From the NCBI GenBank assembly GCA_913061315.1, contig CAJXUC010000025.1, positions 1 through 46,089 on the forward strand: a stretch of 46,089 nt of DNA, given 5' to 3'. Source of the stretch: an uncultured Gammaproteobacteria bacterium. GTDB lineage: Bacteria; Pseudomonadota; Gammaproteobacteria; GCA-001735895. Below are positions 19,592-29,005 of the stretch, piece by piece; position 1 is the first letter of the stretch; every line of letters starts with the position of its first letter. The notes under the pieces were generated by a model. The model searched no databases and was not told where the DNA came from. It worked only from the letters and a program-made list of their open reading frames with translations. A program made the translations under genes and the position numbers.

Positions 19592-20836
19592 TCATATTTT
19601 CTTGAAAATACAGGTTCCATTAGTGCCACCAAAACCAAAAGAATTTGACATAGAAACATTTAATTTTAAGTCCCGAGCAGTATTTGCAACATAATCGAGA
19701 TCGCATTCTGGATCTTGATTATCTAGGTTAATTGTAGGTGGAATAACTTGATCTCTTAAAGCTAAAATTGAGAAAATAGCTTCGATACCACCGGCAGCAC
19801 CTAATAAATGCCCCGTCATAGATTTAGTTGAACTTACAACAAGCTTGTAAGCATGATCACCCATGGCGAGCTTAACAGCCATTGTTTCAGCAACGTCTCC
19901 AGCAGGTGTAGAAGTACCATGTGCATTGATATAACCCACGTCTTCGGCATTAAGGCCAGCATCATTCATTGCATTTTTCATACATCGAGCAGCACCTTCT
20001 CCCGTTGGTGATGGTGATGTCATGTGAAAAGCGTCACCACTCATACCATAACCAACCACTTCACAGTAAATGTTCGCGCCACGCTTTTTGGCCATTTCGT
20101 ATTCTTCTAGTACAACAACGCCAGCACCATCACCCAAAACAAAACCATCTCGGTCTCTGTCCCAAGGTCTACTGGCAGCTTCAGGATCATCATTACGAGT
20201 TGATAAAGCACGGGCTGCGGCAAATCCACCAACACCCAGCGCACAGGTAGCCATTTCAGCGCCACCCGCAACCATTACATCGGCATCGCCATAAGAAATC
20301 ATTCTAGCTGCATCACCAATATTGTGTGCACCTGTAGTACAGGCACTCACTATAGAAATGTTGGGCCCTTTGAGACCGCGCATAATTGATAAATTACCTG
20401 ACACCATATTAACAATTGAACTAGGTACAAAAAAAGGTGATATCTTTCTTGATCCACCAGCAACGAATGAATCTCGGTTTTTTTCGATAGTTGGCAAACC
20501 ACCAATGCCGGATCCGATGGCGACACCAATTCTTTCAGAATTTTCATCAGTGACTTCGATACCAGAGTCGTCAAGGGCCTGGATACCTGCAGCCAGCCCA
20601 TAATGGATAAAAATATCCATTTTCTTTTGATCTTTTGGTTTTATATAAAGTGAGGCGTCAAAATTTTTGACAGAACCTGATATCTGGGCATTAAAACCGC
20701 TGGCATCGAAAACTGTTATCGGCGCAATACCGCTCTTGCCTGCAATAATATTCTTCCAGGACTCTTCTACCGTATTTCCAACTGGGGTCAAAAGCCCCAA
20801 GCCGGTAACCACTACACGTCGTTTTGACAAAATCAA
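19592..20836 (-). CDS. fabF: 3-oxoacyl-ACP synthase II
   Basis: A 414-residue KAS II condensing enzyme. The nucleophile is C166 in [12 protein letters not shown]. The two active-site histidines lie in [11 protein letters not shown] (about 306) and GHLLGAAGG (about 343), giving the Cys-His-His triad with E. coli-like spacing. [10 protein letters not shown] lies near the C-terminus. It elongates acyl-ACP with malonyl-ACP in the cytoplasm. An intrinsic terminator lies between acpP and this gene, so its expression probably comes from partial readthrough, a common way to keep acpP much higher than fabF. Confidence 0.96.
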   Translation of the reverse strand: MILSKRRVVVTGLGLLTPVGNTVEESWKNIIAGKSGIAPITVFDASGFNAQISGSVKNFDASLYIKPKDQKKMDIFIHYGLAAGIQALDDSGIEVTDENSERIGVAIGSGIGGLPTIEKNRDSFVAGGSRKISPFFVPSSIVNMVSGNLSIMRGLKGPNISIVSACTTGAHNIGDAARMISYGDADVMVAGGAEMATCALGVGGFAAARALSTRNDDPEAASRPWDRDRDGFVLGDGAGVVVLEEYEMAKKRGANIYCEVVGYGMSGDAFHMTSPSPTGEGAARCMKNAMNDAGLNAEDVGYINAHGTSTPAGDVAETMAVKLAMGDHAYKLVVSSTKSMTGHLLGAAGGIEAIFSILALRDQVIPPTINLDNQDPECDLDYVANTARDLKLNVSMSNSFGFGGTNGTCIFKKI

Positions 20837-20859
20837 TACCTCATCTTAACTCAAGGACA

Positions 20860-20905
20860 ATAATTAAAAATGCCGCTTAACATACAGTGATGATAAGCGG
20901 CATCG
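20860..20905 (-). terminator. Intrinsic terminator between acpP and fabF
   Basis: On the minus strand a perfect 10-bp stem (atgccgctta with taagcggcat, at 20870-20879 and 20894-20903) with a 14-base loop is followed directly by TTTTT and an AT-rich tail (20869-20858). It lies 20 bases after the acpP stop. It should end most acpP transcripts and let a fraction continue into fabF and the genes beyond. Confidence 0.88.
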
Positions 20906-20923
20906 TCCAAATCGAGTATTCAG

Positions 20924-21157
20924 TTACAGATTAGCGTTGACGTAGTCGATCGCTAACTGAACACTGGTAATTTTTTCAGCTTCTTCGTCCGGAATTTCAG
21001 TTTCAAATTCTTCTTCTAAAGCCATTACTAATTCTACGGTGTCAAGTGAATCTGCACCTAGATCATCAACAAATGATGCTCCGTTAGTAACGTCTTCTTC
21101 TTTAGCACCAAGTTGTTCTGCAACAATCTTTTTTACACGGTCTTCAACAGAGCTCAT
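20924..21157 (-). CDS. acpP: Acyl carrier protein
   Basis: A 77-residue acidic protein. The phosphopantetheine attachment serine is S37 in [16 protein letters not shown], the canonical DSL motif. The start is fixed by a strong GAGGAG ribosome site about 9 bases upstream. It carries growing acyl chains for fatty-acid, phospholipid and lipid A synthesis, including the LpxB route encoded later in this window. The 272-base gap before it and the terminator after it point to a separate, highly expressed transcript. Confidence 0.98.
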   Translation of the reverse strand: MSSVEDRVKKIVAEQLGAKEEDVTNGASFVDDLGADSLDTVELVMALEEEFETEIPDEEAEKITSVQLAIDYVNANL

Positions 21158-21429
21158 TGAGAGTTTCTCCTCGTTAATGAATTTTGACTTGTCTGAGTGC
21201 CGATATTGTATTCAAAACTACTGCGACTTGCCAGAATTGTATGTATTTTTTTTTCCTATATTTAACAAACACTTAAGGTTTAAAGCCAACAAAGTGACCA
21301 TCTATTTTAAAGTTAATTCGTGTTCACGATGGAAAAATATATGATGTTGGCTGAAGAAAATCACATTTTAAAGGTTTGATTTAGGATCAAAATTAAACTC
21401 AAAAATCATTCGATACCAAAAATAAATAT
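21158..21429 (-). promoter_or_regulatory. Long AT-rich leader between fabG and acpP with a probable acpP promoter
   Basis: This 272-base gap is much longer than the other gaps in the cluster and has no convincing coding frame. On the minus strand a good -10 element TACAAT occurs at 21210-21205; the matching -35 (TGGCAA, 17 bases upstream) is weak. That places a promoter about 50 bases before the acpP start, consistent with independent high expression. An eight-base A run lies further upstream on the sense strand. Confidence 0.5.
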
Positions 21430-22170
21430 TTATGGCATGTACATCCCACCATTTACATGAATATTTTCTCCAGTAATGTACCCAGCAGATGGCGACGCTA
21501 AAAAGACAACTGCAGCCGCAATGTCATCTGGATTGCCCAGTCGACCTAGTGGAATCTGACCTGTTAGTACCTTTTTCTGATCGTCACCGAGCTCCTTGGT
21601 CATATCTGTATCAATAAAACCTGGCGACACGGTATTAACCGTAATATTGCGAGATCCGATTTCGCGGGCTAACGATTTACTGAATCCAACCAGACCAGCT
21701 TTTGCTGCAGCATAGTTAGTTTGTCCAGGATTACCCGTTGAACCAACGACAGAAGAAATGTTAATAATTCGACCTGATCTTTTTTTCATCATAGGCCTAA
21801 CTACTGCCTTGGTCATTCGGAAAATGGAGGTTAAATTAGTGTTTATAATTTCATCCCACTGTTCATCTTTCATTGCCATTAGTAAGGTGTCTCTTGTGAC
21901 GCCAGCGTTATTGACTAATATGTCAGGAGGAGAGTAGTCGTTATTTATAATTTTTAAGCACGCCTTAATTGATTCAGCGTCAGCAACATTTAAAACCATC
22001 CCAGTGCCAGTAATTCCGTTTTCTTTAAACCCATCCGATATATTTTGGGCCCCTGCTTCAGAAGTTGCCGTTCCTATCACTATGGCTTGTTGATTACCCA
22101 GCGCATAAGCAATAGCTTGACCAATTCCTCGACTTGCTCCAGTTACGAGTGCAATTTGATTCGTTAACAT
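21430..22170 (-). CDS. fabG: 3-oxoacyl-ACP reductase
   Basis: A 246-residue short-chain dehydrogenase. The NADP-binding motif is GASRGIGQ (residues 11-18) and NNAG lies at 87-90. The catalytic Ser-Tyr-Lys is S140, Y153 and K157 in NYAAAKAG. The end VNGGMYMP is the FabG C-terminus. It reduces 3-oxoacyl-ACP in each elongation round. It lies 6 bases after fabD; together they form the upstream transcript of the cluster. Confidence 0.96.
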   Translation of the reverse strand: MLTNQIALVTGASRGIGQAIAYALGNQQAIVIGTATSEAGAQNISDGFKENGITGTGMVLNVADAESIKACLKIINNDYSPPDILVNNAGVTRDTLLMAMKDEQWDEIINTNLTSIFRMTKAVVRPMMKKRSGRIINISSVVGSTGNPGQTNYAAAKAGLVGFSKSLAREIGSRNITVNTVSPGFIDTDMTKELGDDQKKVLTGQIPLGRLGNPDDIAAAVVFLASPSAGYITGENIHVNGGMYMP

Positions 22171-22176
22171 GTGTCG

Positions 22177-23115
22177 TTACTCCGAGAATGATTTGATTGT
22201 TTTTTCTAAAGAAGTAATATCGGATACTGATTGAGATTGCATCGACTTTTCTATTCGACGGGTTAGGCCGCTGAGAACTTTGCCTGGCCCACATTCTACA
22301 AGACAGCCAATACCTTTTGAGTGCATGAACCGAACGCTTTCAGCCCATAGGACTGGGTGGTACAGTTGTTTCTTTAACAATAATTTAATTTCCTCAACAG
22401 AGCCGGCAATGTTTGCATTCTGATTGTGAACAACAGGAATCGTTGGCATTTTAAAGGGAGTATTAGATAAAGATTCAAAAAGCTGATCAGCCGCTCCTGT
22501 CATCAACGAACAATGGGACGGTACGCTAACGGCTAACAGCAACGCGCGTTTAGCACCAAGTCCCTTTGCATTCTCCATGGCTTCATCAACTGCAGCTTTG
22601 TTACCGGCAATAACAACCTGCCCTTCAGAATTGAAATTAGTGGCTTCAACAACTCCACTGGTAACGCTAGCGCAAGCCGCAATAACGCCTTTGTCATCAA
22701 GTCCAATAATAGCTGCCATAGAACCTTCACCGGGTGTTACAGCTGATTGCATTAGTTGACCACGATACGACACCAGTTTTACGGCATCGTCTAATTCAAG
22801 GCTGCCAGCACAAACTAACGCAGAATATTCTCCAAAACTATGACCCGCTAACAGACTAACCTTAGATAGTTCTCTAAAGGTACTTGCTATGTGCCAACAA
22901 GCAACGCTTGCACACAGCATTGCTGGCTGAGTAATTTCCGTTTGATTGAGCTTTTCAGCGGGCCCTTCGGATACTATTTTCCACAGATCATAACCGAGCG
23001 ATTCTGATGCTTGATCATAGATTTTTTGTACCATTGGCTGGTGTTGAGTCCAGTTGGACATCATGCCAATTGATTGGGCGCCCTGTCCTGGAAAAACAAA
23101 TGCTGTTTTAGTCAT
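22177..23115 (-). CDS. fabD: Malonyl-CoA:ACP transacylase
   Basis: A 312-residue acyltransferase that makes malonyl-ACP. It opens with FVFPGQGAQSIGM. The nucleophile is S93 in AGHSFGEYSAL, and the catalytic His lies in VSVPSHCSLM. It is the first gene of the minus-strand cluster here. The plsX and fabH genes that precede fabD in many gammaproteobacteria are absent: upstream is only a short intergenic stretch and then infA on the other strand. Confidence 0.96.
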   Translation of the reverse strand: MTKTAFVFPGQGAQSIGMMSNWTQHQPMVQKIYDQASESLGYDLWKIVSEGPAEKLNQTEITQPAMLCASVACWHIASTFRELSKVSLLAGHSFGEYSALVCAGSLELDDAVKLVSYRGQLMQSAVTPGEGSMAAIIGLDDKGVIAACASVTSGVVEATNFNSEGQVVIAGNKAAVDEAMENAKGLGAKRALLLAVSVPSHCSLMTGAADQLFESLSNTPFKMPTIPVVHNQNANIAGSVEEIKLLLKKQLYHPVLWAESVRFMHSKGIGCLVECGPGKVLSGLTRRIEKSMQSQSVSDITSLEKTIKSFSE

Positions 23116-23180
23116 TGATATAATTATGGATTAATAAACCAATATAATATCATAGGCATACAAAAGGCCATATAAGTGAG

Positions 23181-23208
23181 TTGCCTTCAATGCAAAAAAA
23201 TGCATAAT
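23181..23208 (+). promoter_or_regulatory. Candidate infA promoter
   Basis: TTGCCT at 23181-23186 and CATAAT at 23203-23208 are separated by 16 bases and lie about 30 bases before the infA ATG. Both hexamers match the sigma-70 consensus at four or five positions. The same 121-base gap must also hold the fabD promoter on the other strand. Confidence 0.45.
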
Positions 23209-23236
23209 GACGCGTCTCTAATTAAAGGCTTATAAA

Positions 23237-23455
23237 ATGGCAAAAGGCGACCACATTGAAATGAAAGGAACGGTAAAAGATACTTTACCTAATACTATGT
23301 TTCGAGTTGAGTTAGAAAACGGTCACGTAGTCACTGCGCATATATCGGGCAAGATGCGTAAGCATTATATCCGTATACTAACAGGCGACTCAGTGACGGT
23401 TGAATTAACACCTTACGACTTGTCAAAAGGTAGAATTACATTCCGCGAAAGATAA
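23237..23455 (+). CDS. infA: Translation initiation factor IF-1
   Basis: A 72-residue S1/OB-fold protein that is nearly family-consensus throughout, for example [20 protein letters not shown] and [18 protein letters not shown]. It binds the ribosomal A site during initiation. It is a single-gene unit convergent with clpA; in E. coli infA is likewise a neighbour of clpS-clpA. Aat, often found next to it, is not present. Confidence 0.98.
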   Translation: MAKGDHIEMKGTVKDTLPNTMFRVELENGHVVTAHISGKMRKHYIRILTGDSVTVELTPYDLSKGRITFRER

Positions 23456-23506
23456 ATTGAACAACTAATTTTCTTAAATAACATTCATTCGTTATTTATT
23501 GATTCA

Positions 23507-23534
23507 AACCAAGCCTGCCGATGTAGACTTGGTT
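23507..23534. terminator. Possible weak bidirectional terminator between infA and clpA
   Basis: A 7-bp inverted repeat (aaccaag ... cttggtt) with a 14-base loop sits in the 90-base convergent gap. The T-runs beside it are short on both strands, so it is at best a weak terminator. The position between two gene ends supports the reading. Confidence 0.4.
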
Positions 23535-23545
23535 AATGCCTTAGA

Positions 23546-25822
23546 TTAATTAGTTGCAAGATTAGTTGATTCAGCATTTGATGAAGTCACGTTACAAATG
23601 AGTTGGTTATCACTCACATCAATTTTCACATTCCCTCCCTCGGTTAAATCACCAAACAATAGTTCATTAGCTAATACCTGTTTGATTTCATCTTGGATCA
23701 CCCGCTCCATTGGCCGCGCACCCATTTGAAGATCATAGCCTTTTGCAGCTAGCCACTTCCTAGCACTGTCGGTAACGTTCATGCTGACTTTTTTAACTTC
23801 AAGCTGCGCTTCAAGCTCAATTAAAAACTTATCGACAACATTTAAGATAACTTTAGGGCTAAGTCCTTTAAATTGTATAACAGCGTCTAATCGATTTCTA
23901 AACTCTGGAGTGAAGGCTTTTTTGATCGCTTCACCCGTATCGCGCGTGTGATCCTGTAATGTAAAGCCCATAGATGATCTGCTCATCATTTCAGCACCCG
24001 CATTAGTAGTCATTACTAAAATGACGTTTCTGAAATCAGCTTTACGGCCATTGCTATCGGTTAGAGTACCGTTATCCATGACTTGCAATAAAATGTTAAA
24101 AACATCGGGATGCGCTTTTTCAATTTCATCTAGCAATACAACCGAATAGGGATGCTTATTCATTTCCTCAGTCAATAAGCCGCCTTGATCAAACCCAACA
24201 TAACCCGGAGGAGCACCAATCAATCGAGAAACAGAGTGCCTTTCCATATACTCAGACATATCAAATCGAATGAGTTCTATACCCATTATTTTAGCGATTT
24301 GGCGGCAAACCTCAGTCTTACCTACCCCTGTTGGTCCCGCAAATAGAAAAGAGCCGACGGGTTTAGCTTCTCTCCCCAAGCCAGATCGAGACATTTTAAT
24401 CGCAGAGTCAAGTGCCTTAATAGCTTGGTCTTGTCCAAAAACAACTCTTGCCAGATTTTTCCCTAAGTTTTTGAGCATGTCTAAGTCATTGCTACTAACT
24501 GTATTAGAAGGAATTCTGGCAATCTTCGCCACTATTTCTTCAATATCCGTAACCCCAATCGTTTTCTTACGTTGCTTAATTGGCATTAAGCGTCGCTTGG
24601 CACCAGCTTCATCAATTACATCAATGGCTTTGTCTGGCAAGAATCTGTCATTAATGTATCTCGATGCAAGTTCAGTCGCCTTTCGTAATGCTGGTAAAGT
24701 ATATTTAACGCTGTGATGCTCTTCAAAACGCGATTTTAAGCCTTTTAGAATTTGATACGCTTCATCGACACTCGGCTCTGGGACATCGATTTTTTGGAAT
24801 CGACGGGCTAGTGCTCTATCCTTCTCAAACACGCCTCGATATTCCGCATAAGTAGTTGAGCCAAGGCATTTTATTTCACCACTCGCCAATACAGGTTTAA
24901 TGAGATTAGACGCGTCCATAGCACCACCAGAAGCAGAACCTGCACCAATTATAGTGTGAATTTCGTCTATAAAAAGAATGGCTGCTGGTTCCTTCTTTAA
25001 TTGGTTGATGACTGCTTTTAACCGTTTTTCGAAATCACCTCTGTATTTAGTACCAGCGACTAAAGCGCCTAAATCAAGAGAATAAACAATACTATCAGTG
25101 AGTATTTCAGGCACTTCTTCTTCAACAATTTTTCGGGCAAGGCCTTCCGCAATTGCTGTCTTACCTACACCAGCTTCACCGACAAGCAAGGGGTTGTTTT
25201 TTCTGCGTCGACAGAGCGTTTGAATAATTCGCTCTACTTCGTGATCTCTTCCGATTAAAGGATCAATTTTCCCAGCAATAGCGAGTTCGTTTAAATTAGT
25301 CGCAAATTGATCTAATGGACTAACTTTTTCAGCCTCGGGAGCCGAACTATCATCAGGTTGAGTCAATATGTCATCTTCACTTTCTTCGTTAATACGGCTT
25401 ATGCCATGTGACAAAAAGTTAGTCACATCAAGCCGTTCAATATTATGTTTATTGAGCAAAAAGACTGCGTGTGAATCTTGTTCGGAAAAAACAGCGACCA
25501 AGACATTGGCGCCAGAAACTTCACCACTACCATTTGACTGCACATGAAAAAGTGCGCGTTGTAAAACACGCTGAAAACCAAGAGTTGGCTGTGTGTCTCT
25601 ATCTTCATCAGTGGATAGCAGGGGCGTATTCTCATCGACGAAGGTTTCTAACTCAGTTCTGAGTAATGGGATGTCACCACTACAAGCTTCTAGAACCGCT
25701 TTTGCAGCTTCATTATCGGTAAGCATCAATAGAATATGCTCTACGGTTATAAATTCATGGCGTTTTTCGCTGGCATCATGAAAAGCCTTATTAAGGGATA
25801 ATTCTAACTCTTTATTTAGCAT
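23546..25822 (-). CDS. clpA: ATP-dependent Clp protease, ATP-binding subunit ClpA
   Basis: A 758-residue AAA+ unfoldase, the usual ClpA length. The N-domain is at 1-145. The first AAA module has Walker A GEAGVGKT (215-222) and Walker [10 protein letters not shown]; the second has GPTGVGKT (496-503) and [12 protein letters not shown]. There is no long middle coiled coil, which rules out ClpB. The ClpP-binding loop appears as SSMGFTLQD, with MGF in place of the E. coli IGL tripeptide. It feeds substrates, including N-end-rule proteins brought by ClpS, to ClpP encoded elsewhere. It lies 122 bases downstream of clpS. Confidence 0.96.
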   Translation of the reverse strand: MLNKELELSLNKAFHDASEKRHEFITVEHILLMLTDNEAAKAVLEACSGDIPLLRTELETFVDENTPLLSTDEDRDTQPTLGFQRVLQRALFHVQSNGSGEVSGANVLVAVFSEQDSHAVFLLNKHNIERLDVTNFLSHGISRINEESEDDILTQPDDSSAPEAEKVSPLDQFATNLNELAIAGKIDPLIGRDHEVERIIQTLCRRRKNNPLLVGEAGVGKTAIAEGLARKIVEEEVPEILTDSIVYSLDLGALVAGTKYRGDFEKRLKAVINQLKKEPAAILFIDEIHTIIGAGSASGGAMDASNLIKPVLASGEIKCLGSTTYAEYRGVFEKDRALARRFQKIDVPEPSVDEAYQILKGLKSRFEEHHSVKYTLPALRKATELASRYINDRFLPDKAIDVIDEAGAKRRLMPIKQRKKTIGVTDIEEIVAKIARIPSNTVSSNDLDMLKNLGKNLARVVFGQDQAIKALDSAIKMSRSGLGREAKPVGSFLFAGPTGVGKTEVCRQIAKIMGIELIRFDMSEYMERHSVSRLIGAPPGYVGFDQGGLLTEEMNKHPYSVVLLDEIEKAHPDVFNILLQVMDNGTLTDSNGRKADFRNVILVMTTNAGAEMMSRSSMGFTLQDHTRDTGEAIKKAFTPEFRNRLDAVIQFKGLSPKVILNVVDKFLIELEAQLEVKKVSMNVTDSARKWLAAKGYDLQMGARPMERVIQDEIKQVLANELLFGDLTEGGNVKIDVSDNQLICNVTSSNAESTNLATN

Positions 25823-25944
25823 GGTGATAATTCCGAAGCTTAATTTTTCAAATATTTACGTATTTTATCTAAGAAGAACAAGAGACTGACAAATAACAGC
25901 AATTAAACAGATACTGAAAATTGACACTAATCGAATGAGGTGTC

Positions 25945-26268
25945 TTAGTTTTCTTCTAAATCACATAATAACGGGTGTTTATTTTCTCTTGCAAAGCTAT
26001 TGACCTGAGTTACTTTTGTCTCAGCAACATCCTTAGTATAGACACCACAAATACCCTTACCTGACTTGTGAACATTCAGCATAATTCTAGTGGCACCTTC
26101 ACGATTGTGACCAAATATTGACTCCAAAATATGGACTACAAATTCCATAGGAGTGTAATCATCGTTGAGAATCAAAACTTTATACATTGGCGGCTTTTTG
26201 AGCTTGGGTTTAGTTTGCTCAAGCAGCAGAATGTCTGCATTGTCGTTGTCAGTATTTTCATCAGTCAT
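25945..26268 (-). CDS. clpS: ClpS adaptor for the N-end rule
   Basis: A 107-residue adaptor. The N-terminal tail is flexible and acidic. The core begins with [20 protein letters not shown], whose NDD and Met line the N-degron pocket in known ClpS structures, and continues with [20 protein letters not shown]. It delivers N-end-rule substrates to ClpA, encoded directly downstream. Upstream, divergently, lies the remnant of a cspD-like gene, the same layout as cspD-clpS in E. coli. Confidence 0.96.
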   Translation of the reverse strand: MTDENTDNDNADILLLEQTKPKLKKPPMYKVLILNDDYTPMEFVVHILESIFGHNREGATRIMLNVHKSGKGICGVYTKDVAETKVTQVNSFARENKHPLLCDLEEN

Positions 26269-26456
26269 TATTAGGTATTAGTAAGCAATCTTGTGCTTTA
26301 GTTAAGGGTGAGTTGTAAAAAATCAAGTCTAAGATATTATTCATCTTTTGACTATTTATTCTATCAGCCAAAAAAGACTAAAATTGGTTAAAATAAATAG
26401 TCAATTTATAGTTGATCGACCAGTAATTAAATGGAAATTAAATCAAAAGAGTCATC

Positions 26457-26600
26457 ATGATCATCCTTGCAGTGAGATGGTTTAGTAACGTGAAAGGTTA
26501 TTGATTTGTCTATAAAAATGAATATGAAGGCATTGATACCATTGCTCATTTTTCTGTAATTCGATTGAGAGGCGACAAAAATCTTAACTTCGATCTGTAA
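26457..26600 (+). pseudogene. cspD: Remnant of a cold-shock protein gene (cspD-like)
   Basis: In frame from ATG 26457 the sequence encodes VRWFSNVKGY, then TGA at 26502, then FVYKNEYEGIDTIAHFSVIR, and stops at TAA 26598. This follows the cold-shock domain pattern (VKWFN..KGFGFI....G.DIFAHFS.I): the first RNA-binding strand, a stop exactly where the Gly of GFGF or GYGF belongs (GGA to TGA would do it), and the DIFAHFS-like second motif. The C-terminal third is unrecognisable. The gene is divergent from clpS, as cspD is in E. coli. Position plus motif make this a decayed cspD homologue with good confidence. Confidence 0.78.
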
Positions 26601-26718
26601 AGTTCAGTCTGTTGACGATTAACTGCAATTAATTTGATCCCACTGCTTAGCTCTAACCTCGTTACTACAAATTATATCTAATTGAATAGACTCTATGCTC
26701 TCTTAATAACTTCTGCTG

Positions 26719-26759
26719 TATAATAATGAAAGTTTTATTTACGTATTAATAACGAGGTC
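26719..26759 (+). promoter_or_regulatory. icd promoter -10 element and ribosome site
   Basis: A consensus -10 TATAAT lies at 26719-26724, about 40 bases before the icd ATG, and a GAGG ribosome site is centred near 26754. No good -35 is visible at the normal distance, so an activator may be needed (inference). Confidence 0.5.
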
Positions 26760-26762
26760 CTC

Positions 26763-28022
26763 ATGAGCTACCAACACATAAAATTACCTGCACAAGGTCA
26801 AGCCATTACAGCCAACGAAGACTTGAGCCTGAATGTTCCTGATAATCCAATTATTCCCTTCATAGAAGGTGACGGCATTGGTGTTGATATTTCACCTGTC
26901 ATGATTGATGTGGTCAATGCTGCGGTCAGTAAAGCCTATGGCGGATCTAAAAAAATCTCTTGGATGGAGATATATGCAGGTGAAAAAGCAACACATATTT
27001 ATGGTGAAGATGAATGGCTCCCAGAAGAATCATTGTCCGTCATGAAAGATTATATTGTCTCTATTAAAGGCCCACTAACTACGCCCGTCGGTGGTGGAAT
27101 ACGATCACTTAATGTTTCTATTCGCCAACAGCTCGATCTTTATGCCTGTGTCCGACCCGTGCGCTACTTTCCCGGTATCGAAACACCCCTAAAACGGCCT
27201 GAAGATACCGAAATGGTAATATATCGCGAAAATACAGAAGATATTTACGCCGGAATCGAATGGGAAGCTGGCTCTGATGAAGTTAAGAAAGTAATCAAAT
27301 TTTTTGCAGAAGAAATGAATGTGACGGGTATCCGATTCCCAGAAACTTCAGGCATAGGAGTGAAGCCGGTTTCTTCTGAAGGCACCAAAAGACTGGTTCG
27401 TAAAGCATTTCAATACGCCATTGACAATGATCGAAATTCGGTATCATTGGTACATAAAGGTAACATTATGAAATACACCGAAGGTGGGTTTCGAAGTTGG
27501 GGTTATGAGTTGGCCAAAGAAGCATTTGGCGCAACTGAAGTTAATGGCGGTCCATGGTGTGAATTTAAAAACCCTAAAACGGGTAAAATAATATCCGTTA
27601 AAGACGTGATAGCAGACAATTTCCTTCAGCAAATCCTACTCAGGCCAACCGAATATGATGTCATTGCAACGCTTAATTTGAATGGTGACTATATTTCTGA
27701 CGCCTTGGCTGCACAAGTTGGCGGAATTGGCATTGCCCCAGGTGCCAATATTGCAGATACCATTGGAGTTTTTGAAGCAACTCACGGGACTGCGCCAAAA
27801 TATACGGGCTTAAACAAAGTTAATCCTGGTTCAATTATATTGTCGGCCGAAATGATGTTACGTTACATAGGCTGGCTTGAAGCTGCCGATTTAATTATCA
27901 AAGGCATGGAGGGGGCAATTGGTGCAAAACAAGTAACCTATGATCTTGCTCGTAATGAACCTGAGGCCACTGAACTTAGTACTTCTGATTTTGGCGCAGC
28001 TGTTGTTAATTTTATGGACTAG
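26763..28022 (+). CDS. icd: Isocitrate dehydrogenase, NADP-dependent
   Basis: A 419-residue enzyme of the TCA cycle making 2-oxoglutarate. The substrate-site serine that AceK phosphorylates in E. coli (Ser113) corresponds to S115 in [23 protein letters not shown] specificity is indicated by K346 and Y347 in GTAPKYTG, matching E. coli K344 and Y345. [17 protein letters not shown] and [14 protein letters not shown] are signatures of the E. coli-type homodimer. Monocistronic, convergent with ppsR. Confidence 0.96.
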   Translation: MSYQHIKLPAQGQAITANEDLSLNVPDNPIIPFIEGDGIGVDISPVMIDVVNAAVSKAYGGSKKISWMEIYAGEKATHIYGEDEWLPEESLSVMKDYIVSIKGPLTTPVGGGIRSLNVSIRQQLDLYACVRPVRYFPGIETPLKRPEDTEMVIYRENTEDIYAGIEWEAGSDEVKKVIKFFAEEMNVTGIRFPETSGIGVKPVSSEGTKRLVRKAFQYAIDNDRNSVSLVHKGNIMKYTEGGFRSWGYELAKEAFGATEVNGGPWCEFKNPKTGKIISVKDVIADNFLQQILLRPTEYDVIATLNLNGDYISDALAAQVGGIGIAPGANIADTIGVFEATHGTAPKYTGLNKVNPGSIILSAEMMLRYIGWLEAADLIIKGMEGAIGAKQVTYDLARNEPEATELSTSDFGAAVVNFMD

Positions 28023-28031
28023 TCGATCAAT

Positions 28032-28073
28032 AAAAACGCTTTAACTGGTTTGCTCCATTCGGTGCAAACCAGT
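28032..28073 (-). terminator. Intrinsic terminator at the ppsR 3' end
   Basis: On the minus strand a perfect 10-bp stem (actggtttgc with gcaaaccagt, 28073-28064 and 28053-28044) overlaps the last ppsR codons. TAAAGCG and then TTTTT (28036-28032) follow. The stop codon lies just after the stem. The hairpin could also affect icd transcripts arriving from the other side, though that side lacks a clean T-run. Confidence 0.7.
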
Positions 28074-28868
28074 GTCTTCTACAATGCGTGCTGCAATTTC
28101 TTCAACTGATATTGTGGTGGTATTTAAAAACTTAATATTGTTTTTGTAATACATTTCTTCTGCAGCGCTTAATTCAAAACGACATTGCTCCAATGACGCA
28201 TAACGGCTATTTGCACGCCTCTCCTGACGAATATTAACCAAGCGGTTAGCATCGGTTGTTAGTCCATATAACCTGTTTTTAAATGGCCGAATTGGCTCGG
28301 GTAGGCGATCTGATTCCATGTCTTCTTCTGTTATTGGATAATTGGCGGCTTTTAATCCAAATTGTAGTGCCAGATACAGACAACTTGGCGTTTTTCCTGT
28401 TCGTGAAACACCAATTAAAATAATGTCTGATTCATTATAGTTGCGTGTTTTTCCTCCGTCATCGTGAATTAACGAAAAGTCTATAGCATCAATCCGTGAT
28501 TCATACAAAGAGGGATTTGCAATTCTATGCCCCGATTGATGAGACGATGACATGCCTAATGTTTTTTCAAGGCGAGGTAGGAAATCACTAAACGGATCTA
28601 AAACTAAAGCCTTACATTGACTAATAATAGTTTTCAGCTCTGGGCTGGCCATAGTCGAGATAACAATAGGTAAACTATTTTCTTCACTTGAATCACGTTC
28701 AACTTCCTGACTAACCATTTTCGCTTTTTCAACTGTATCTACAAATGGAATTGTTTTTGTTTTAAAATGCAGATCAGGGAATTGGGCCAGTAGACTATGC
28801 CCCAATGTTTCCACTGTTATCGCTGTGCCATTCGAAATAAAGTAAGCTTTTCGAGTATTTTCTTCCAT
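28041..28868 (-). CDS. ppsR: PEP synthase regulatory protein (kinase-pyrophosphorylase)
   Basis: A 275-residue DUF299 protein. The nucleotide-binding P-loop is GVSRTGKT (153-160), and the C-terminal pattern RRANSRYASLEQCRFELSAA is typical. PpsR switches PEP synthase off by ADP-dependent threonine phosphorylation and on by Pi-dependent pyrophosphorylysis. It is divergent from ppsA across a 137-base gap, so regulator and target form a head-to-head pair, as in E. coli. Confidence 0.95.
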   Translation of the reverse strand: MEENTRKAYFISNGTAITVETLGHSLLAQFPDLHFKTKTIPFVDTVEKAKMVSQEVERDSSEENSLPIVISTMASPELKTIISQCKALVLDPFSDFLPRLEKTLGMSSSHQSGHRIANPSLYESRIDAIDFSLIHDDGGKTRNYNESDIILIGVSRTGKTPSCLYLALQFGLKAANYPITEEDMESDRLPEPIRPFKNRLYGLTTDANRLVNIRQERRANSRYASLEQCRFELSAAEEMYYKNNIKFLNTTTISVEEIAARIVEDTGLHRMEQTS

Positions 28869-29005
28869 AACAATTTAACTTTTGTATCTAGAGGTTAGTG
28901 CTTAAGAATAACATTGATCGACCTATCAATATTTAATTTTCTACCGATATAATCAAAGCTCCTATGATAAAATTACTACCTTAATATTTGGATTACTGGA
29001 TCGAA

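Noticed and set aside
20322..20603. 93-residue frame opposite fabF
   Set aside because: Antisense shadow of a conserved condensing enzyme with no independent support.
24270..24716. 148-residue reading frame opposite clpA
   Set aside because: Antisense shadow of the conserved AAA+ region, with no ribosome site or recognisable domain.
28988..29005. TTG start for ppsA six codons upstream
   Set aside because: Known PpsA proteins begin just before the conserved QLGMNDV segment, and GGA precedes ATG 29006.
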